Shown here: positions 15,746-24,990 of the stretch, in pieces
Numbering within the stretch: the first letter of the stretch is position 1
Layout of the letters: each line of letters opens with the position of its first letter
Assembly: GCF_003243465.1 (NCBI RefSeq)
Contig: NZ_QFQZ01000014.1
Location: 8,074 to 72,073, forward strand
Direction of reading: 5' to 3'
Origin: Caulobacter segnis
GTDB lineage: Bacteria; Pseudomonadota; Alphaproteobacteria; Caulobacterales; Caulobacteraceae
DNA: 64,000 bases
Notes under the pieces: model-generated
Databases searched by the model: none
Told to the model about the DNA's origin: nothing
The model's input: only the letters and a program-made list of their open reading frames with translations
Made by a program: the position numbers and the translations under genes

Positions 15746-16920
15746 ACCGCCAGGTCCTCGATCAGCCGGCGCATGAAGGCCGCGCCGCGCTGCATCTGGC
15801 TGATCTCGACGTATTCGTCGGGATGGTGGGCCTGGTCGATCGAGCCGGGCCCGCAGATCACGGTCGAGAAGCCCGCGCCCTGGAACTGCCCGGCCTCCGC
15901 GGCGTACGGCACGACCCGCGCCGGGCCGTTGTCGCCGGCCAGCCTGCGGGCGAAGGCCTCGGCGACGCCGTCCTCCTCGGGCGCGAAGGCCGGGGTCAAG
16001 GAGCGACGCTCGACCTTCACGCCGCCTTCTGGCGCCTTGGTCTTGATCTCGGCGTCCATCCGCTGGGCGGCCGCGAAGAAGTCCGCCAGCAGCGCCTCGG
16101 GGTCCATGCCGGCCGGCGTACGCAGGTCGAAGACGAAGACACACTCGCGCGCCAGAATGTTCACGGCCGTGCCGCCATTGACCTGGCCGATGGTCAGGGT
16201 CGCGCCCTTGGGCGTGAACGGCGAGTTCGGATCGGCCTCGCGTTCCAGGCGCTCTGAAAGCTCGACCAGCATGGACATCAGCTTGATGGCGGCCATGTTG
16301 GCCGAGACGCCCAGGTGGGTGAGGCTGGAATGCGCCTCTCGGCCTGTGACGGTGACGATGAAGCTGGCGATGCCCTTGTGCGCGCGGACGGCGACCATGT
16401 CGGTCGGTTCGCCGACCACCACCAGGGCTGGGCGCGGCGCCTCGCGGGCGATGACCTCGATCATGTCCGGCGCGCCCAGGCACCCGACCTCCTCATCGTA
16501 GGAGAAGGCCAGATGCACCGGCTTGCGCAGCGTGGCCTTGGCCAGATCCGGCGCGGCGGCCAGCGCCAGGGCCAGGAACCCCTTCATGTCGCAGGTCCCG
16601 CGCCCGTAGAGCCGGCCCTCCCGCTCGGTCAGGGCCCATGGATCGCTGGACCAGGGCTGGCCATCGACCGGAACGACGTCTGTGTGGCCTGACAGAACGA
16701 CCCCACCTTCGACCGCCGGGCCGATCAGGGCCATCAGGTTCGACTTCGTCCCGTCCGCGCTGGGCACGCGCCGCGAGGGCACGCCGAGGTCGGCGAGATA
16801 GGCTTCGATCCACTGAATCAGATCCAGGTTCGAGCGCCGCGAGGTGGTGTCGAAGGCGACCAGCTTGGCCAGGATGTCGATCGCGCGGTCCGACAGGGCT
16901 TCGGAGGAGGAAATCATCAC
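15742..16920 (-). CDS. argE: acetylornithine deacetylase (M20 family)
   Basis: The 392-residue protein has the M20 metal site in order: LSGHTDVVPVDGQ (His79, Asp81), YGRGTCDMKGFLA (Asp111) and FSYDEEVGCLG near 143, followed by the dimerisation domain (KGIASFIVTVTGREAHSS). It removes acetate from N-acetylornithine in arginine synthesis; other M20 amidohydrolases such as DapE are similar, but length and motif spacing favour ArgE. It is a single-gene unit, convergent with the GT2 gene with a 4-bp stop overlap (CTAG). Confidence 0.88.
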   Translation of the reverse strand: MMISSSEALSDRAIDILAKLVAFDTTSRRSNLDLIQWIEAYLADLGVPSRRVPSADGTKSNLMALIGPAVEGGVVLSGHTDVVPVDGQPWSSDPWALTEREGRLYGRGTCDMKGFLALALAAAPDLAKATLRKPVHLAFSYDEEVGCLGAPDMIEVIAREAPRPALVVVGEPTDMVAVRAHKGIASFIVTVTGREAHSSLTHLGVSANMAAIKLMSMLVELSERLEREADPNSPFTPKGATLTIGQVNGGTAVNILARECVFVFDLRTPAGMDPEALLADFFAAAQRMDAEIKTKAPEGGVKVERRSLTPAFAPEEDGVAEAFARRLAGDNGPARVVPYAAEAGQFQGAGFSTVICGPGSIDQAHHPDEYVEISQMQRGAAFMRRLIEDLAV

Positions 16921-17106
16921 TCGAACGTAGACCCGTTCTCCCTCCTACGCCTACCCGCCAGCGCCGACTCGTCTGGCGTTGGTCTGCGATAGGGCATGGT
17001 TGTGCCGCATCGGCGGCTTCCGGGCGATTGCCTGGGCGATTTCATGCGCATGGGCCACCAGTGCAGGCTTTTCTTGGCGGTCATCGTTCTCTAGAGGGAG
17101 CGGACC

Positions 17107-17949
17107 ATGATCCTGACCCTCTCCTGCCCCGACCAGCGCGGCATCGTCGCCAAGGTGTCCGCCTTCCTTTTCGAGCGCGGCTGCAACATTCTGGACGCCC
17201 AGCAGTTCGACGACCAGGAGACCGGTCAGTTCTTCATGCGCGTGGTGTTCGACGCCGACGGCGCCGATCGGGCGGCCCTGCGCGAGGACTTCGGCGCACT
17301 GGCCGAACCGCTGAAGATGAAGTGGACCCTGCGCAATCGCGCCGACCGCTATCGGGTGCTGCTGCTGGCCAGCAAGTTCGATCACTGCCTGGCCGACCTC
17401 GTCTACCGCTGGCGCATCGGCGAGCTGCCGATGGACATCGCCGGCGTCGTCTCGAACCATCCGGCCGAGACCTATGCTCACATCGACCTTTCCGACCTGT
17501 CCTTCCACCACCTGCCGGTGACCAAGGAGACCAAGTTCGAGCAGGAAGCCGAGCTCTGGAAGCTGATCCAGGAGACGAGGACCGACATCGTGGTGCTCGC
17601 CCGCTACATGCAGGTGCTGTCGGACGGCCTGGCGGCCAAGCTGCAGGGCCGCTGCATCAATATCCACCACTCGTTCCTGCCGGGCTTCAAGGGCGCTAAG
17701 CCCTACCATCAGGCCCACGCGCGGGGTGTGAAACTGATCGGCGCCAGCGCCCACTACGTGACCGGCGACCTCGACGAAGGCCCGATCATCGAGCAGGACG
17801 TCGAGCGCATCAGCCACCGCGACACGCCGGAAGACCTGGTCCGCAAGGGGCGTGACATCGAGCGTCGCGTGCTGGCGCGGGCCCTGCGTTATCGCCTGGA
17901 AGACCGCGTTCTGCTGAACGGCCGCAAGACCGTGGTGTTCACGGACTAA
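17107..17949 (+). CDS. purU: formyltetrahydrofolate deformylase
   Basis: The 280-residue protein has an N-terminal ACT domain ([17 protein letters not shown], residues 5-21 onward) and a C-terminal formyl-transferase-like hydrolase domain with [19 protein letters not shown] near 186 and [13 protein letters not shown] near 221. It hydrolyses 10-formyl-THF to formate and THF, supplying formate to purine synthesis and balancing one-carbon pools; glycine/methionine control through ACT is known for E. coli PurU. A clear GAGGGAG lies before the ATG. It is monocistronic. Confidence 0.95.
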   Translation: MILTLSCPDQRGIVAKVSAFLFERGCNILDAQQFDDQETGQFFMRVVFDADGADRAALREDFGALAEPLKMKWTLRNRADRYRVLLLASKFDHCLADLVYRWRIGELPMDIAGVVSNHPAETYAHIDLSDLSFHHLPVTKETKFEQEAELWKLIQETRTDIVVLARYMQVLSDGLAAKLQGRCINIHHSFLPGFKGAKPYHQAHARGVKLIGASAHYVTGDLDEGPIIEQDVERISHRDTPEDLVRKGRDIERRVLARALRYRLEDRVLLNGRKTVVFTD

Positions 17950-18033
17950 GGGCCGCTCACTGCTCGACGGTTGCAAGTACACTAAAAACTGGAGTACGGG
18001 CTGGCGCTTCCAATCCCGAGGGCTCTCCGGCGC

Positions 18034-19101
18034 ATGTCGCAACAGAATCTCCGCGTGATGGTGACCGGCGGGTCCGGTTTCATCGGCTCGGCCGTGTGCC
18101 GCCACCTAGCGGGCCAGAACGACGTCGCGATCCTCAACTTCGACAAGCTGACCTACGCCGCCTCGCCAGCCAGCTTGGCGTTGCTGGAGGGCAAGGCCGA
18201 CTACCAGTTCGTCCAGGGCGACGTCGCCGACGCGGCGGCGGTGTCGGCGACGATCAAGGCCTTCCGGCCGAACGTGATCATGCATTTGGCCGCCGAAAGC
18301 CACGTCGACCGCTCGATCACCGGCCCCGGCGAGTTCATCCAGACCAATATCGTCGGCACGTACGTCATGCTGCAGGCGGCCCTGGATCACTGGCAGGGCC
18401 TGAGCGGCGAGGACAAGGATCTCTTTCGCTTCCACCACATCTCGACCGACGAGGTGTTCGGCAGCCTGGGCGCGGAAGGCCTGTTCAGCGAGACCACGCC
18501 CTACGACCCGCGCTCGCCCTATTCGGCGTCGAAGGCCTCGTCGGATCACCTAGCCCGCGCCTGGCAGCACACCTACGGCCTGCCGGTGGTGGTCTCGAAC
18601 TGCTCGAACAACTACGGGCCCTATCACTTCCCCGAAAAGCTGATCCCGCTGGTCACGCTGAACGCCCTCGAAGGCAAGCCGCTGCCGGTCTACGGCAAGG
18701 GCGACAACGTCCGCGACTGGCTGTACGTGGAGGACCACGCCCGCGCCCTGCACCTCATCGCCACCCAGGGTGTTCCGGGCGAGAGCTACAATGTCGGGGG
18801 CCGCAACGAGCGCACCAACCTGCAGGTGGTCGAGGCGATCTGCGATGTGCTGGATGAGCTGCGTCCCCTGCCGGACCAGACGCGGCGCGACCTGATCACC
18901 TTCGTCGCCGACCGCCCAGGCCATGACGCGCGCTACGCCATCGACGCCACCAAGCTGGAGACGGAGCTCGGCTGGAAGGCCCAGGAAACCTTCGAGACCG
19001 GCCTGCGCAAGACGATCCAGTGGTACCTGGACAACGAGGCCTGGTGGGCGCCGCTGCGCGAGCGCTACGCCGGCCAGCGCCTGGGCCTGAAGACCGCCTG
19101 A
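18034..19101 (+). CDS. rfbB: dTDP-glucose 4,6-dehydratase
   Basis: The 355-residue protein is an extended short-chain dehydrogenase: [12 protein letters not shown] (10-21) binds [15 protein letters not shown] holds the catalytic Asp-Glu pair, [10 protein letters not shown] the Tyr-x3-Lys, and [19 protein letters not shown] the sugar site. It converts dTDP-glucose to dTDP-4-keto-6-deoxyglucose. The stop overlaps the start of rfbD by one base (TGATG), so the two are translationally coupled. Confidence 0.96.
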   Translation: MSQQNLRVMVTGGSGFIGSAVCRHLAGQNDVAILNFDKLTYAASPASLALLEGKADYQFVQGDVADAAAVSATIKAFRPNVIMHLAAESHVDRSITGPGEFIQTNIVGTYVMLQAALDHWQGLSGEDKDLFRFHHISTDEVFGSLGAEGLFSETTPYDPRSPYSASKASSDHLARAWQHTYGLPVVVSNCSNNYGPYHFPEKLIPLVTLNALEGKPLPVYGKGDNVRDWLYVEDHARALHLIATQGVPGESYNVGGRNERTNLQVVEAICDVLDELRPLPDQTRRDLITFVADRPGHDARYAIDATKLETELGWKAQETFETGLRKTIQWYLDNEAWWAPLRERYAGQRLGLKTA

Positions 19102-19970
19102 TGGCCGGTCCGCGCATCGCCCTGTTCGGGGCCAACGGCCAGCTAGGCTCGGATATCGGGACGCTCGCGGCCCAGCGGGGGCTCCACCTTGTCCCTGTGA
19201 CCCGCGACCAGCTCGACGCGTCCGATCCCGCCGCGGCGTTTGACGGTCTGTCCTTCGACGTCGCTATCAACTGCGTCGCCGTCACGCGCGTCGACGACTG
19301 CGAGAAGGACCCCGGGCCGGCCGTGGCGGTCAACGCGCATTTCGCCGGCCGGCTCGCCCAGGCCTGCGCCGCCAAGAGGGCGCGACTGGTTCAGGTCTCG
19401 ACCGACTATGTCTATGGCGGCCAGCCTGAGCGTGAGCCGCTGTCGGAGACCGTTGCTCGCGCGCCGGTCAATGTCTACGGCGCGACCAAGGCGCTGGGCG
19501 AGGATCTGGCGCGCCTGGCGCATGACGATGTCATCGTCGTCCGCGTGGCGTCGTTGTTTGGCGTCGCCGGCGCCAGCGGCAAGGGCGGCAATTTCGTCGA
19601 GACCATGCTGCGCCTTGGCCAGGAGCGAGGTCGCCTGACCGTCGTCGCCGACCAGATCATGTCGCCCACCGCGTCGTGGGACGCGGGTGAGGCGATCCTC
19701 GACTTGATCACGGCGGAAGGGCCCGCCGGCGACTACCACGTCGTCAATTCGGGCGTCGCTAGCTGGTGGGATTTCGCCGCGCGCATCATCGAGCGGGCGG
19801 ACGTCGCCGCCGAGGTTGCGCCCATTCCGACCAGCGCTTTCCCCACCCCCGCGCGGCGTCCGCCTTACAGCGCGCTGTCGAACGCCAAGCTTTGCGCCGC
19901 TATCGGGCGGCCGATGCCGCACTGGACCGAGGCGCTCGATCGCTATCTCCGCGCCAAGGGCCGCCTCTGA
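19101..19970 (+). CDS. rfbD: dTDP-4-dehydrorhamnose reductase
   Basis: The 289-residue protein has [12 protein letters not shown] (8-19), VSTDYVYGG near 101 and [12 protein letters not shown] near 123, the cofactor loop and Tyr/Lys site of RmlD. It reduces dTDP-4-keto-L-rhamnose to dTDP-L-rhamnose with NAD(P)H. The ATG at 19101 overlaps the rfbB stop. A second RmlD-like gene lies at 36541. rfbA follows 118 bp downstream, with its own possible promoter in the gap. Confidence 0.93.
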   Translation: MAGPRIALFGANGQLGSDIGTLAAQRGLHLVPVTRDQLDASDPAAAFDGLSFDVAINCVAVTRVDDCEKDPGPAVAVNAHFAGRLAQACAAKRARLVQVSTDYVYGGQPEREPLSETVARAPVNVYGATKALGEDLARLAHDDVIVVRVASLFGVAGASGKGGNFVETMLRLGQERGRLTVVADQIMSPTASWDAGEAILDLITAEGPAGDYHVVNSGVASWWDFAARIIERADVAAEVAPIPTSAFPTPARRPPYSALSNAKLCAAIGRPMPHWTEALDRYLRAKGRL

Positions 19971-20088
19971 AACGCGCCGCAAATCCTCCACGATCATCGC
20001 GTTGAACCGCCAACCCCGGTGCGAAAGGCTTCACGTTTCGCGAAATTCCGCTCTAGGGTCGGCCGTCAGGACTGAAGAAGAAGACGTA

Positions 20089-20961
20089 ATGAAGGGTATT
20101 ATCCTCGCCGGCGGCTCCGGTACGCGCCTGCATCCGGTGACCATGGCGATCAGCAAGCAACTGCTGCCGGTCTTCGACAAGCCGATGATCTACTATCCGC
20201 TGTCGGTGCTGATGATGGCCGGCGTGCGGGATGTCTTGATCATCTCCACGCCCCGAGACCTGCCCCTGTTCGAAGGCCTGCTGGACGACGGCGGGCGCTG
20301 GGGCATCAACATCAGCTACGCCGAGCAGGCCCACCCGAATGGCCTGGCCGAGGCCTACCGCATCGGCGCGGACTTCGTCGGAAACGAGCCGAGCATCCTC
20401 GTCCTCGGCGACAACCTGTTCTACGGCGCGGGCCTGGGGCGGATCCTGCAGGGCGCCAAGGAACGGTCCAAGACCGGCGCCAGCGTCTTCGCCTACTTCG
20501 TCAACGACCCGCAGCGTTATGGCGTCGTCGAGTTCGACGCGCAGGGCAAGGCGATCTCGATCGAGGAAAAGCCGCAGAAGCCGCGCTCGAACTGGGCGGT
20601 CACGGGCCTCTACATGTACGACAGCCGCGTCGTGGACTTCGCGCGGGACCTGAAGCCCTCCGCCCGCGGCGAGCTTGAGATCACTGACATCAACCGGCTC
20701 TATCTGGAGGCCGGCGCCCTGTCGGTCGAGCGCATGGGTCGCGGCTTTGCCTGGCTCGACACCGGCACGCACGACAGCCTGCTGGAGGCGTCCGAATTCG
20801 TCCGCACACTGGAGCACCGCCAGGGCCTGAAGATCGGCTGCGTCGAGGAGGTCGCCCACCAGAATGGCTGGATCTCCAGTGAGCAGCTGCTGGGGCTGGC
20901 GCATGACCTGAAGAACTCGCCGTATGGGGCCTATCTGAAGATGATCGCCTCGCAGGGCTGA
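20089..20961 (+). CDS. rfbA: glucose-1-phosphate thymidylyltransferase
   Basis: The 290-residue enzyme begins [18 protein letters not shown] with the nucleotidyltransferase loop, followed by [29 protein letters not shown] near 103 and the [20 protein letters not shown] region. It makes dTDP-glucose from dTTP and glucose-1-phosphate, the entry to dTDP-rhamnose; dTDP-rhamnose feedback is known for RmlA. The frame is open upstream, but the ATG at 20089 with GAAGAAGAAG before it gives the family N-terminus. Confidence 0.96.
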   Translation: MKGIILAGGSGTRLHPVTMAISKQLLPVFDKPMIYYPLSVLMMAGVRDVLIISTPRDLPLFEGLLDDGGRWGINISYAEQAHPNGLAEAYRIGADFVGNEPSILVLGDNLFYGAGLGRILQGAKERSKTGASVFAYFVNDPQRYGVVEFDAQGKAISIEEKPQKPRSNWAVTGLYMYDSRVVDFARDLKPSARGELEITDINRLYLEAGALSVERMGRGFAWLDTGTHDSLLEASEFVRTLEHRQGLKIGCVEEVAHQNGWISSEQLLGLAHDLKNSPYGAYLKMIASQG

Positions 20962-21040
20962 TCTACGACCTTGAGCCCCTGGAAAACGTCGCCCGCGTCG
21001 GCGACAGTCCCGAGGGCAAGATGTTCGTCGGGAGATCGTT

Positions 21041-22318
21041 GTGTCCAGGAAGTTGATCTCCGTCGCTATCGCGTCGGCGCTGTTCGCCCTTTCGGCGGCT
21101 CCGGTCCTTGCGCGACAGACCTCCACGCTTCCCGCGCAGACCGAGATCCGGATCGACAAGGCGCGGATCGACGCCGCGCTCCAGGCCATGGTCGCCAGCG
21201 GACGCGCCGTCGGCGTCTCGGCCCTGGTCTGGCAGGACGGCCGCGAGCGGTACTTCGGCAGCGTCGGCATGGCCGACCGCGAGGCCGGCAAGCCGATGCG
21301 ACGCGACACGCTGGTTCAGATCTACTCGATGACAAAGCCGGTCACGGGCGTAGCCCTTATGCAACTCTGGGAGCAGGGCAAGTTCGGCCTCGATGATCCG
21401 CTGTCGCGCTACCTGCCCGAGTTCGCGGATATCAAGGTGATCGACGGCCAAGGCGGCGTGCGTCCGCCCGCCCGACCGATCATCATCCGGGACATCCTGC
21501 GCCATACAGCCGGCTTCTCGTACGGGATGCGCGACACCGCCGCCGACGCGGCGTTCAAGGCGGCCGACCCCCTCGGTCTCCAGAACGATCTGTCCGAGTT
21601 CGGCCGCCGCCTCGCTAAGGTCCCGCTGATGTACGACCCAGGCGAGCGCTGGAGCTACAGCGCCGCGGTGGATGTCCAGGCGCTGCTGGTCGAGAAGCTG
21701 TCGGGCCAGCCGTTCGAGGCTTACGTCAAGGCTCACATCCTCGACCCGCTGGGCATGAAGGGCACCGGCTGGACCCAGCCTGAGTCCGCCTTCCCGCGCC
21801 TCGCCGCCGTCTACAACAAGGGCGCGGACGGAAAGCTCGCCAAGGAAGATCCCGCCGAGACGCGGCGGATGAACTTCGATCCGTCGCGCCGCATGACCAT
21901 GGGCGGGGCCGGCCTCGTGGCATCGATCGACGACTATGGGCGATTCACGCGGATGCTCCTGGGCGGCGGATCGCTGGACGGGATGAAGATCCTCAACCCC
22001 TCCACCGTGCGGCTGATGGCCACCGACCATCTGGATCCGCGCGTCACCGACCGCTGGTGGCTGCCGAACAAGGGCTCGGTCGGGTTCGGCTTCGACTTCG
22101 CCGTCCGTGTGAAGCAGCCCCAGACAGCGACGGAAAATCGCGGCGCGGTCGGGGAGTTTTTCTGGGACGGGCGTGACAGCACCTTGTTCTGGGTCGACCC
22201 AGTGAACAGGCTTACCGCCGTGTTCTTCGTCCAGACCTTTCCGTTCGACGGCACGCTGCACCATGATCTTCGCAAGGCGGTGTACGGAGCCGGCTATCTG
22301 GGGCCGAAGGGCGACTGA
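21041..22318 (+). CDS. periplasmic serine hydrolase, class C beta-lactamase/EstB family
   Basis: The 425-residue protein starts at GTG 21041 with GGGAG 6-7 nt upstream. Residues 1-24 are a Sec signal peptide (ending PVLARQ). The serine/lysine motif is SMTK (Ser96, Lys99), and the second motif YSAA near 206 corresponds to the Tyr position of class C enzymes. The family includes beta-lactamases, DD-peptidases and esterases; the missing Asn of YxN makes an esterase or transesterase more likely than true beta-lactamase. No ampR-like regulator is adjacent. Confidence 0.85.
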   Translation: MSRKLISVAIASALFALSAAPVLARQTSTLPAQTEIRIDKARIDAALQAMVASGRAVGVSALVWQDGRERYFGSVGMADREAGKPMRRDTLVQIYSMTKPVTGVALMQLWEQGKFGLDDPLSRYLPEFADIKVIDGQGGVRPPARPIIIRDILRHTAGFSYGMRDTAADAAFKAADPLGLQNDLSEFGRRLAKVPLMYDPGERWSYSAAVDVQALLVEKLSGQPFEAYVKAHILDPLGMKGTGWTQPESAFPRLAAVYNKGADGKLAKEDPAETRRMNFDPSRRMTMGGAGLVASIDDYGRFTRMLLGGGSLDGMKILNPSTVRLMATDHLDPRVTDRWWLPNKGSVGFGFDFAVRVKQPQTATENRGAVGEFFWDGRDSTLFWVDPVNRLTAVFFVQTFPFDGTLHHDLRKAVYGAGYLGPKGD

Positions 22319-22374
22319 AGCGTCTTGGCGGCGCGCCGCTGGCGTGGGCGTGGGAACAGGCTAGTCTCCCGGCC

Positions 22375-23496
22375 ATGACTCGCGCCCATCCTCGCTTTCT
22401 GGAATTCTTCGCCGGCGGCGGCATGGCCCGCATTGGTTTGGGCGACGGCTGGACGTGCGCCTTCGCCAACGATTTCGATCCGGTGAAGGCTGCGACCTAT
22501 CGGGCCAATTTCCAGGACGCCGAGGCCCATTTCCATCACGGGGACGTCTTCGCGCTGAATGCTGACGATTTGCCGACGGCGGACGTCGCCTGGGCGTCGA
22601 GCCCCTGCCAGGATTTCAGCCTCGCCGGCGCCCGGGCGGGCCTGGCGGGCGGCAAGTCTTCCGCCTTTTTCGGCTTCTGGACGCTGATGAAGGCGCTGTC
22701 GGCCGAAGGGCGCGCCCCGCCGGTGATCGTCATCGAAAACGTCGTGGGTCTCCTGACCTCGCACCACGGCGAGGACTTCACCGCCCTGTGCGGCGTGCTG
22801 AGCGAGGAAGGCTACCGCTTCGGCGCCCTGGAGATCGACGCGGCGGTCTTCTTGCCGCAGTCTCGCCCGCGTGTGTTCGTCGTCGCCACCCGCCTGCCGA
22901 CCGACGGCCTGGAGGGCGCCAGCGCCTTCCACAGCCGCGCCATTCGCGAGGCGGCCGCTCGTCTGCCCGAAGACCTGCAAGCACACTGGATCTGGTGGGG
23001 CGCGCCCGCGCCGCCCGCCCGTAACACCGACCTCTCTGCCATGCTCGAACCGGACGAGACGGTGAGCTGGAACCCGCAGGAACGCACCGAAGCGCTGCTC
23101 GCCCTGATGGCTCCGGCCCATCGCGAGGCTGTGGAGGCAAGGCGAAACGCCAGCGGCCGATCGGTTGGCGCAGTCTTCCGCCGTATGCGCGGCGCCCAGC
23201 AACGGGCCGAGGTGCGGTTCGACGGCCTGGCCGGCTGCCTTCGCACCCCGCGCGGCGGTTCGTCCCGGCAGACGCTGCTGGTGATCGATGAAGGCCAGAT
23301 ACGGTCGCGCCTGCTTACCCCGCGCGAAGGCGCACGCCTAATGGGCCTTCCCGACAGCTACCAGCTGCCCAAGTCGCAGACCGGCGGCCTGCAGGTGGTT
23401 GGCGACGGGGTCGCCGTTCCGGCTGTGCGGTGGCTTGCGGAAACGCTCCTGGAGCCGCTCGTCTATAGCAAAACTGCAAGCCTTGCCGCCGAATGA
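22375..23496 (+). CDS. orphan DNA cytosine-5 methyltransferase
   Basis: The 373-residue protein has the m5C methylase motifs in order: I LEFFAGGGMARIGLG (9-23), IV ASSPCQDFS (catalytic Cys78), VI VIENVVGLL (Glu121), VIII QSRPRVFVV (near 163), a variable target-recognition region (~190-290), IX/X LTPREGARLMGLP and GDGVAVPAV. No restriction endonuclease is adjacent, but a Vsr mismatch endonuclease lies one gene on. In C. crescentus NA1000 an orphan m5C enzyme in this gene neighbourhood is, from memory, responsible for YGCCGGCR methylation; orthology is inferred. Confidence 0.92.
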   Translation: MTRAHPRFLEFFAGGGMARIGLGDGWTCAFANDFDPVKAATYRANFQDAEAHFHHGDVFALNADDLPTADVAWASSPCQDFSLAGARAGLAGGKSSAFFGFWTLMKALSAEGRAPPVIVIENVVGLLTSHHGEDFTALCGVLSEEGYRFGALEIDAAVFLPQSRPRVFVVATRLPTDGLEGASAFHSRAIREAAARLPEDLQAHWIWWGAPAPPARNTDLSAMLEPDETVSWNPQERTEALLALMAPAHREAVEARRNASGRSVGAVFRRMRGAQQRAEVRFDGLAGCLRTPRGGSSRQTLLVIDEGQIRSRLLTPREGARLMGLPDSYQLPKSQTGGLQVVGDGVAVPAVRWLAETLLEPLVYSKTASLAAE

Positions 23497-23561
23497 CCCC
23501 CTGACAGCGTGGGGCTGGAGGTCTAGGGTGCGCCGCTTCCCGCAACCTCCGAGGTGTTCCG

Positions 23562-24548
23562 ATGGACGACGCTTCTTCCCTCTATGACGCCGCCCGCTTC
23601 AAGCGCGCTGGTCGCGGTAAGGTCTACGACTCGATTATCGACACGATCGGCGACACGCCTCTGGTCCGTCTGCCGCGGCTGTCGGCCGAGCTGAAGCCCA
23701 AGGGCGAGGTGCTGGCCAAGCTGGAATTCTTCAACCCGATCGCGTCGGTCAAGGACCGCATCGGCGTCTCGATGATCGAGTCGCTGGAGGCCCAGGGCAT
23801 CCTGAAGCCCGGCGCGACCATCGTCGAACCCACAAGCGGCAACACCGGTATCGCGCTCGCCTTCGTGGCCGCGGCCAAGGGTTACAAGCTGACGCTCGTC
23901 ATGCCGGAGAGCATGTCGATCGAACGCCGCAAGATGCTGCTGCTGCTCGGCGCGAAGCTGGAGCTGACCCCCGCCGAAAAGGGCATGCGCGGCGCCGTCG
24001 CCCGCGCCCAGGAGCTGATTGAGGCCACCCCCGGCGCGGTCATGCCCCAGCAGTTCGAGAACAGCGCCAACCCGCTGGTTCACCGGGTCTCGACGGCCGA
24101 GGAGATTTGGAACGACACCGCCGGCGCGGTGGACGCCGTGGTGTCGGGCGTCGGCACCGGGGGCACGATCACCGGCGTCGGCCAAGTGCTGAAGGCTCGC
24201 AAGCCTTCGTTGAAGATGGTGGCCGTCGAGCCCGAGGCTTCGCCGGTGCTGTCTGGCGGCGCGCCGGGTCCGCACAAAATCCAGGGCATCGGCGCGGGCT
24301 TCGTGCCGGGCGTTCTAGATCGCGGCGTGATCGACGACATTGTCCAGGTCAGCAACGACGACGCCTTCGCCATGGCGCGCCGCGCGGCCGCCGTCGAGGG
24401 CCTCCCGGTCGGCATCAGCTCGGGCGCGGCCCTGACCGCCGCCTTCGATCTGGCCCTACGCGACGAGTACAAGGGTAAGACGATCGTGGCGATCATCCCG
24501 AGCTTCGCCGAGCGCTACCTGTCGACCGCTCTGTTCGACGGGCTCTAA
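23562..24548 (+). CDS. cysK: cysteine synthase A
   Basis: The 328-residue protein is an O-acetylserine sulfhydrylase: PLVRL near 33, [11 protein letters not shown] with the PLP lysine (Lys64), [13 protein letters not shown] near 90 and [12 protein letters not shown] near 198. It makes cysteine from O-acetylserine and sulfide. It is sandwiched between the methyltransferase and vsr. The leader has ACCTCC (23545-23550), which could pair either with an upstream GGAGGT (23517-23522) or with the ribosome site GAGGT (23551-23555), a possible but unproven switch. Confidence 0.95.
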   Translation: MDDASSLYDAARFKRAGRGKVYDSIIDTIGDTPLVRLPRLSAELKPKGEVLAKLEFFNPIASVKDRIGVSMIESLEAQGILKPGATIVEPTSGNTGIALAFVAAAKGYKLTLVMPESMSIERRKMLLLLGAKLELTPAEKGMRGAVARAQELIEATPGAVMPQQFENSANPLVHRVSTAEEIWNDTAGAVDAVVSGVGTGGTITGVGQVLKARKPSLKMVAVEPEASPVLSGGAPGPHKIQGIGAGFVPGVLDRGVIDDIVQVSNDDAFAMARRAAAVEGLPVGISSGAALTAAFDLALRDEYKGKTIVAIIPSFAERYLSTALFDGL

Positions 24549-24561
24549 GGCTGGCGGGCGC

Positions 24562-24990
24562 TTGACCGACGTCTACGACAAGGCCAAGCGCTCCGCCGTC
24601 ATGGCGCGGGTCAAGAGCAAGGACACTTCGCCCGAAAGGACGGTCCGCCGCATCCTGACCGGACTTGGCGCGCGCTATCGGCTGCATCGCAAGGACCTGC
24701 CTGGCAGCCCGGACATCGTGATGCCTGGGCGAAAGCTGGCGGTCTTCGTCCATGGCTGCTTCTGGCACGGGCACGACTGCGCGCGCGGGGCGCGTGTCCC
24801 AAAGGCCAATCGCGACTACTGGCTAGCCAAGGTGGCGCGCAACAGGGCGCGCGACGACCAGGCCCAGAGCGCTCTGCGCGACGGCGGCTGGCGCGTCGAG
24901 ATCGTCTGGGAATGCGAGCTCAAGGACAAGGAGCGCCTGGCCCAGCGCCTGGTCGAACGGCTGGCCCCGCCGCGTGCGTCCGCAAACTAG
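24562..24990 (+). CDS. vsr: very short patch repair endonuclease
   Basis: The 142-residue protein matches Vsr along its length: an N-terminal helix (VYDKAKRSAVMARVKSKDT), RYRLHRKDLPGSPDIVMP with the catalytic Asp, FVHGCFWHGHDC with the zinc/active-site His and Cys, and the NRDYWLAKVARNRARDD helix. It nicks 5' of T in T:G mismatches arising from deamination of 5-methylcytosine, so it should act at sites of the methylase two genes upstream. It begins 13 bp after cysK (GTG/TTG-type start) and overlaps the convergent kinase gene by 4 bp. Confidence 0.93.
   Translation: MTDVYDKAKRSAVMARVKSKDTSPERTVRRILTGLGARYRLHRKDLPGSPDIVMPGRKLAVFVHGCFWHGHDCARGARVPKANRDYWLAKVARNRARDDQAQSALRDGGWRVEIVWECELKDKERLAQRLVERLAPPRASAN

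Noticed and set aside
16921..17106. Small gene in the argE-purU gap
   Set aside because: Short frames of 32-44 codons exist on both strands, but they lack ribosome sites, domains or sensible composition.
22375..24990. Restriction-modification or defence island
   Set aside because: Only a methylase and Vsr are present; there is no restriction endonuclease, helicase, nuclease or mobility gene, and cysK is a housekeeping enzyme.
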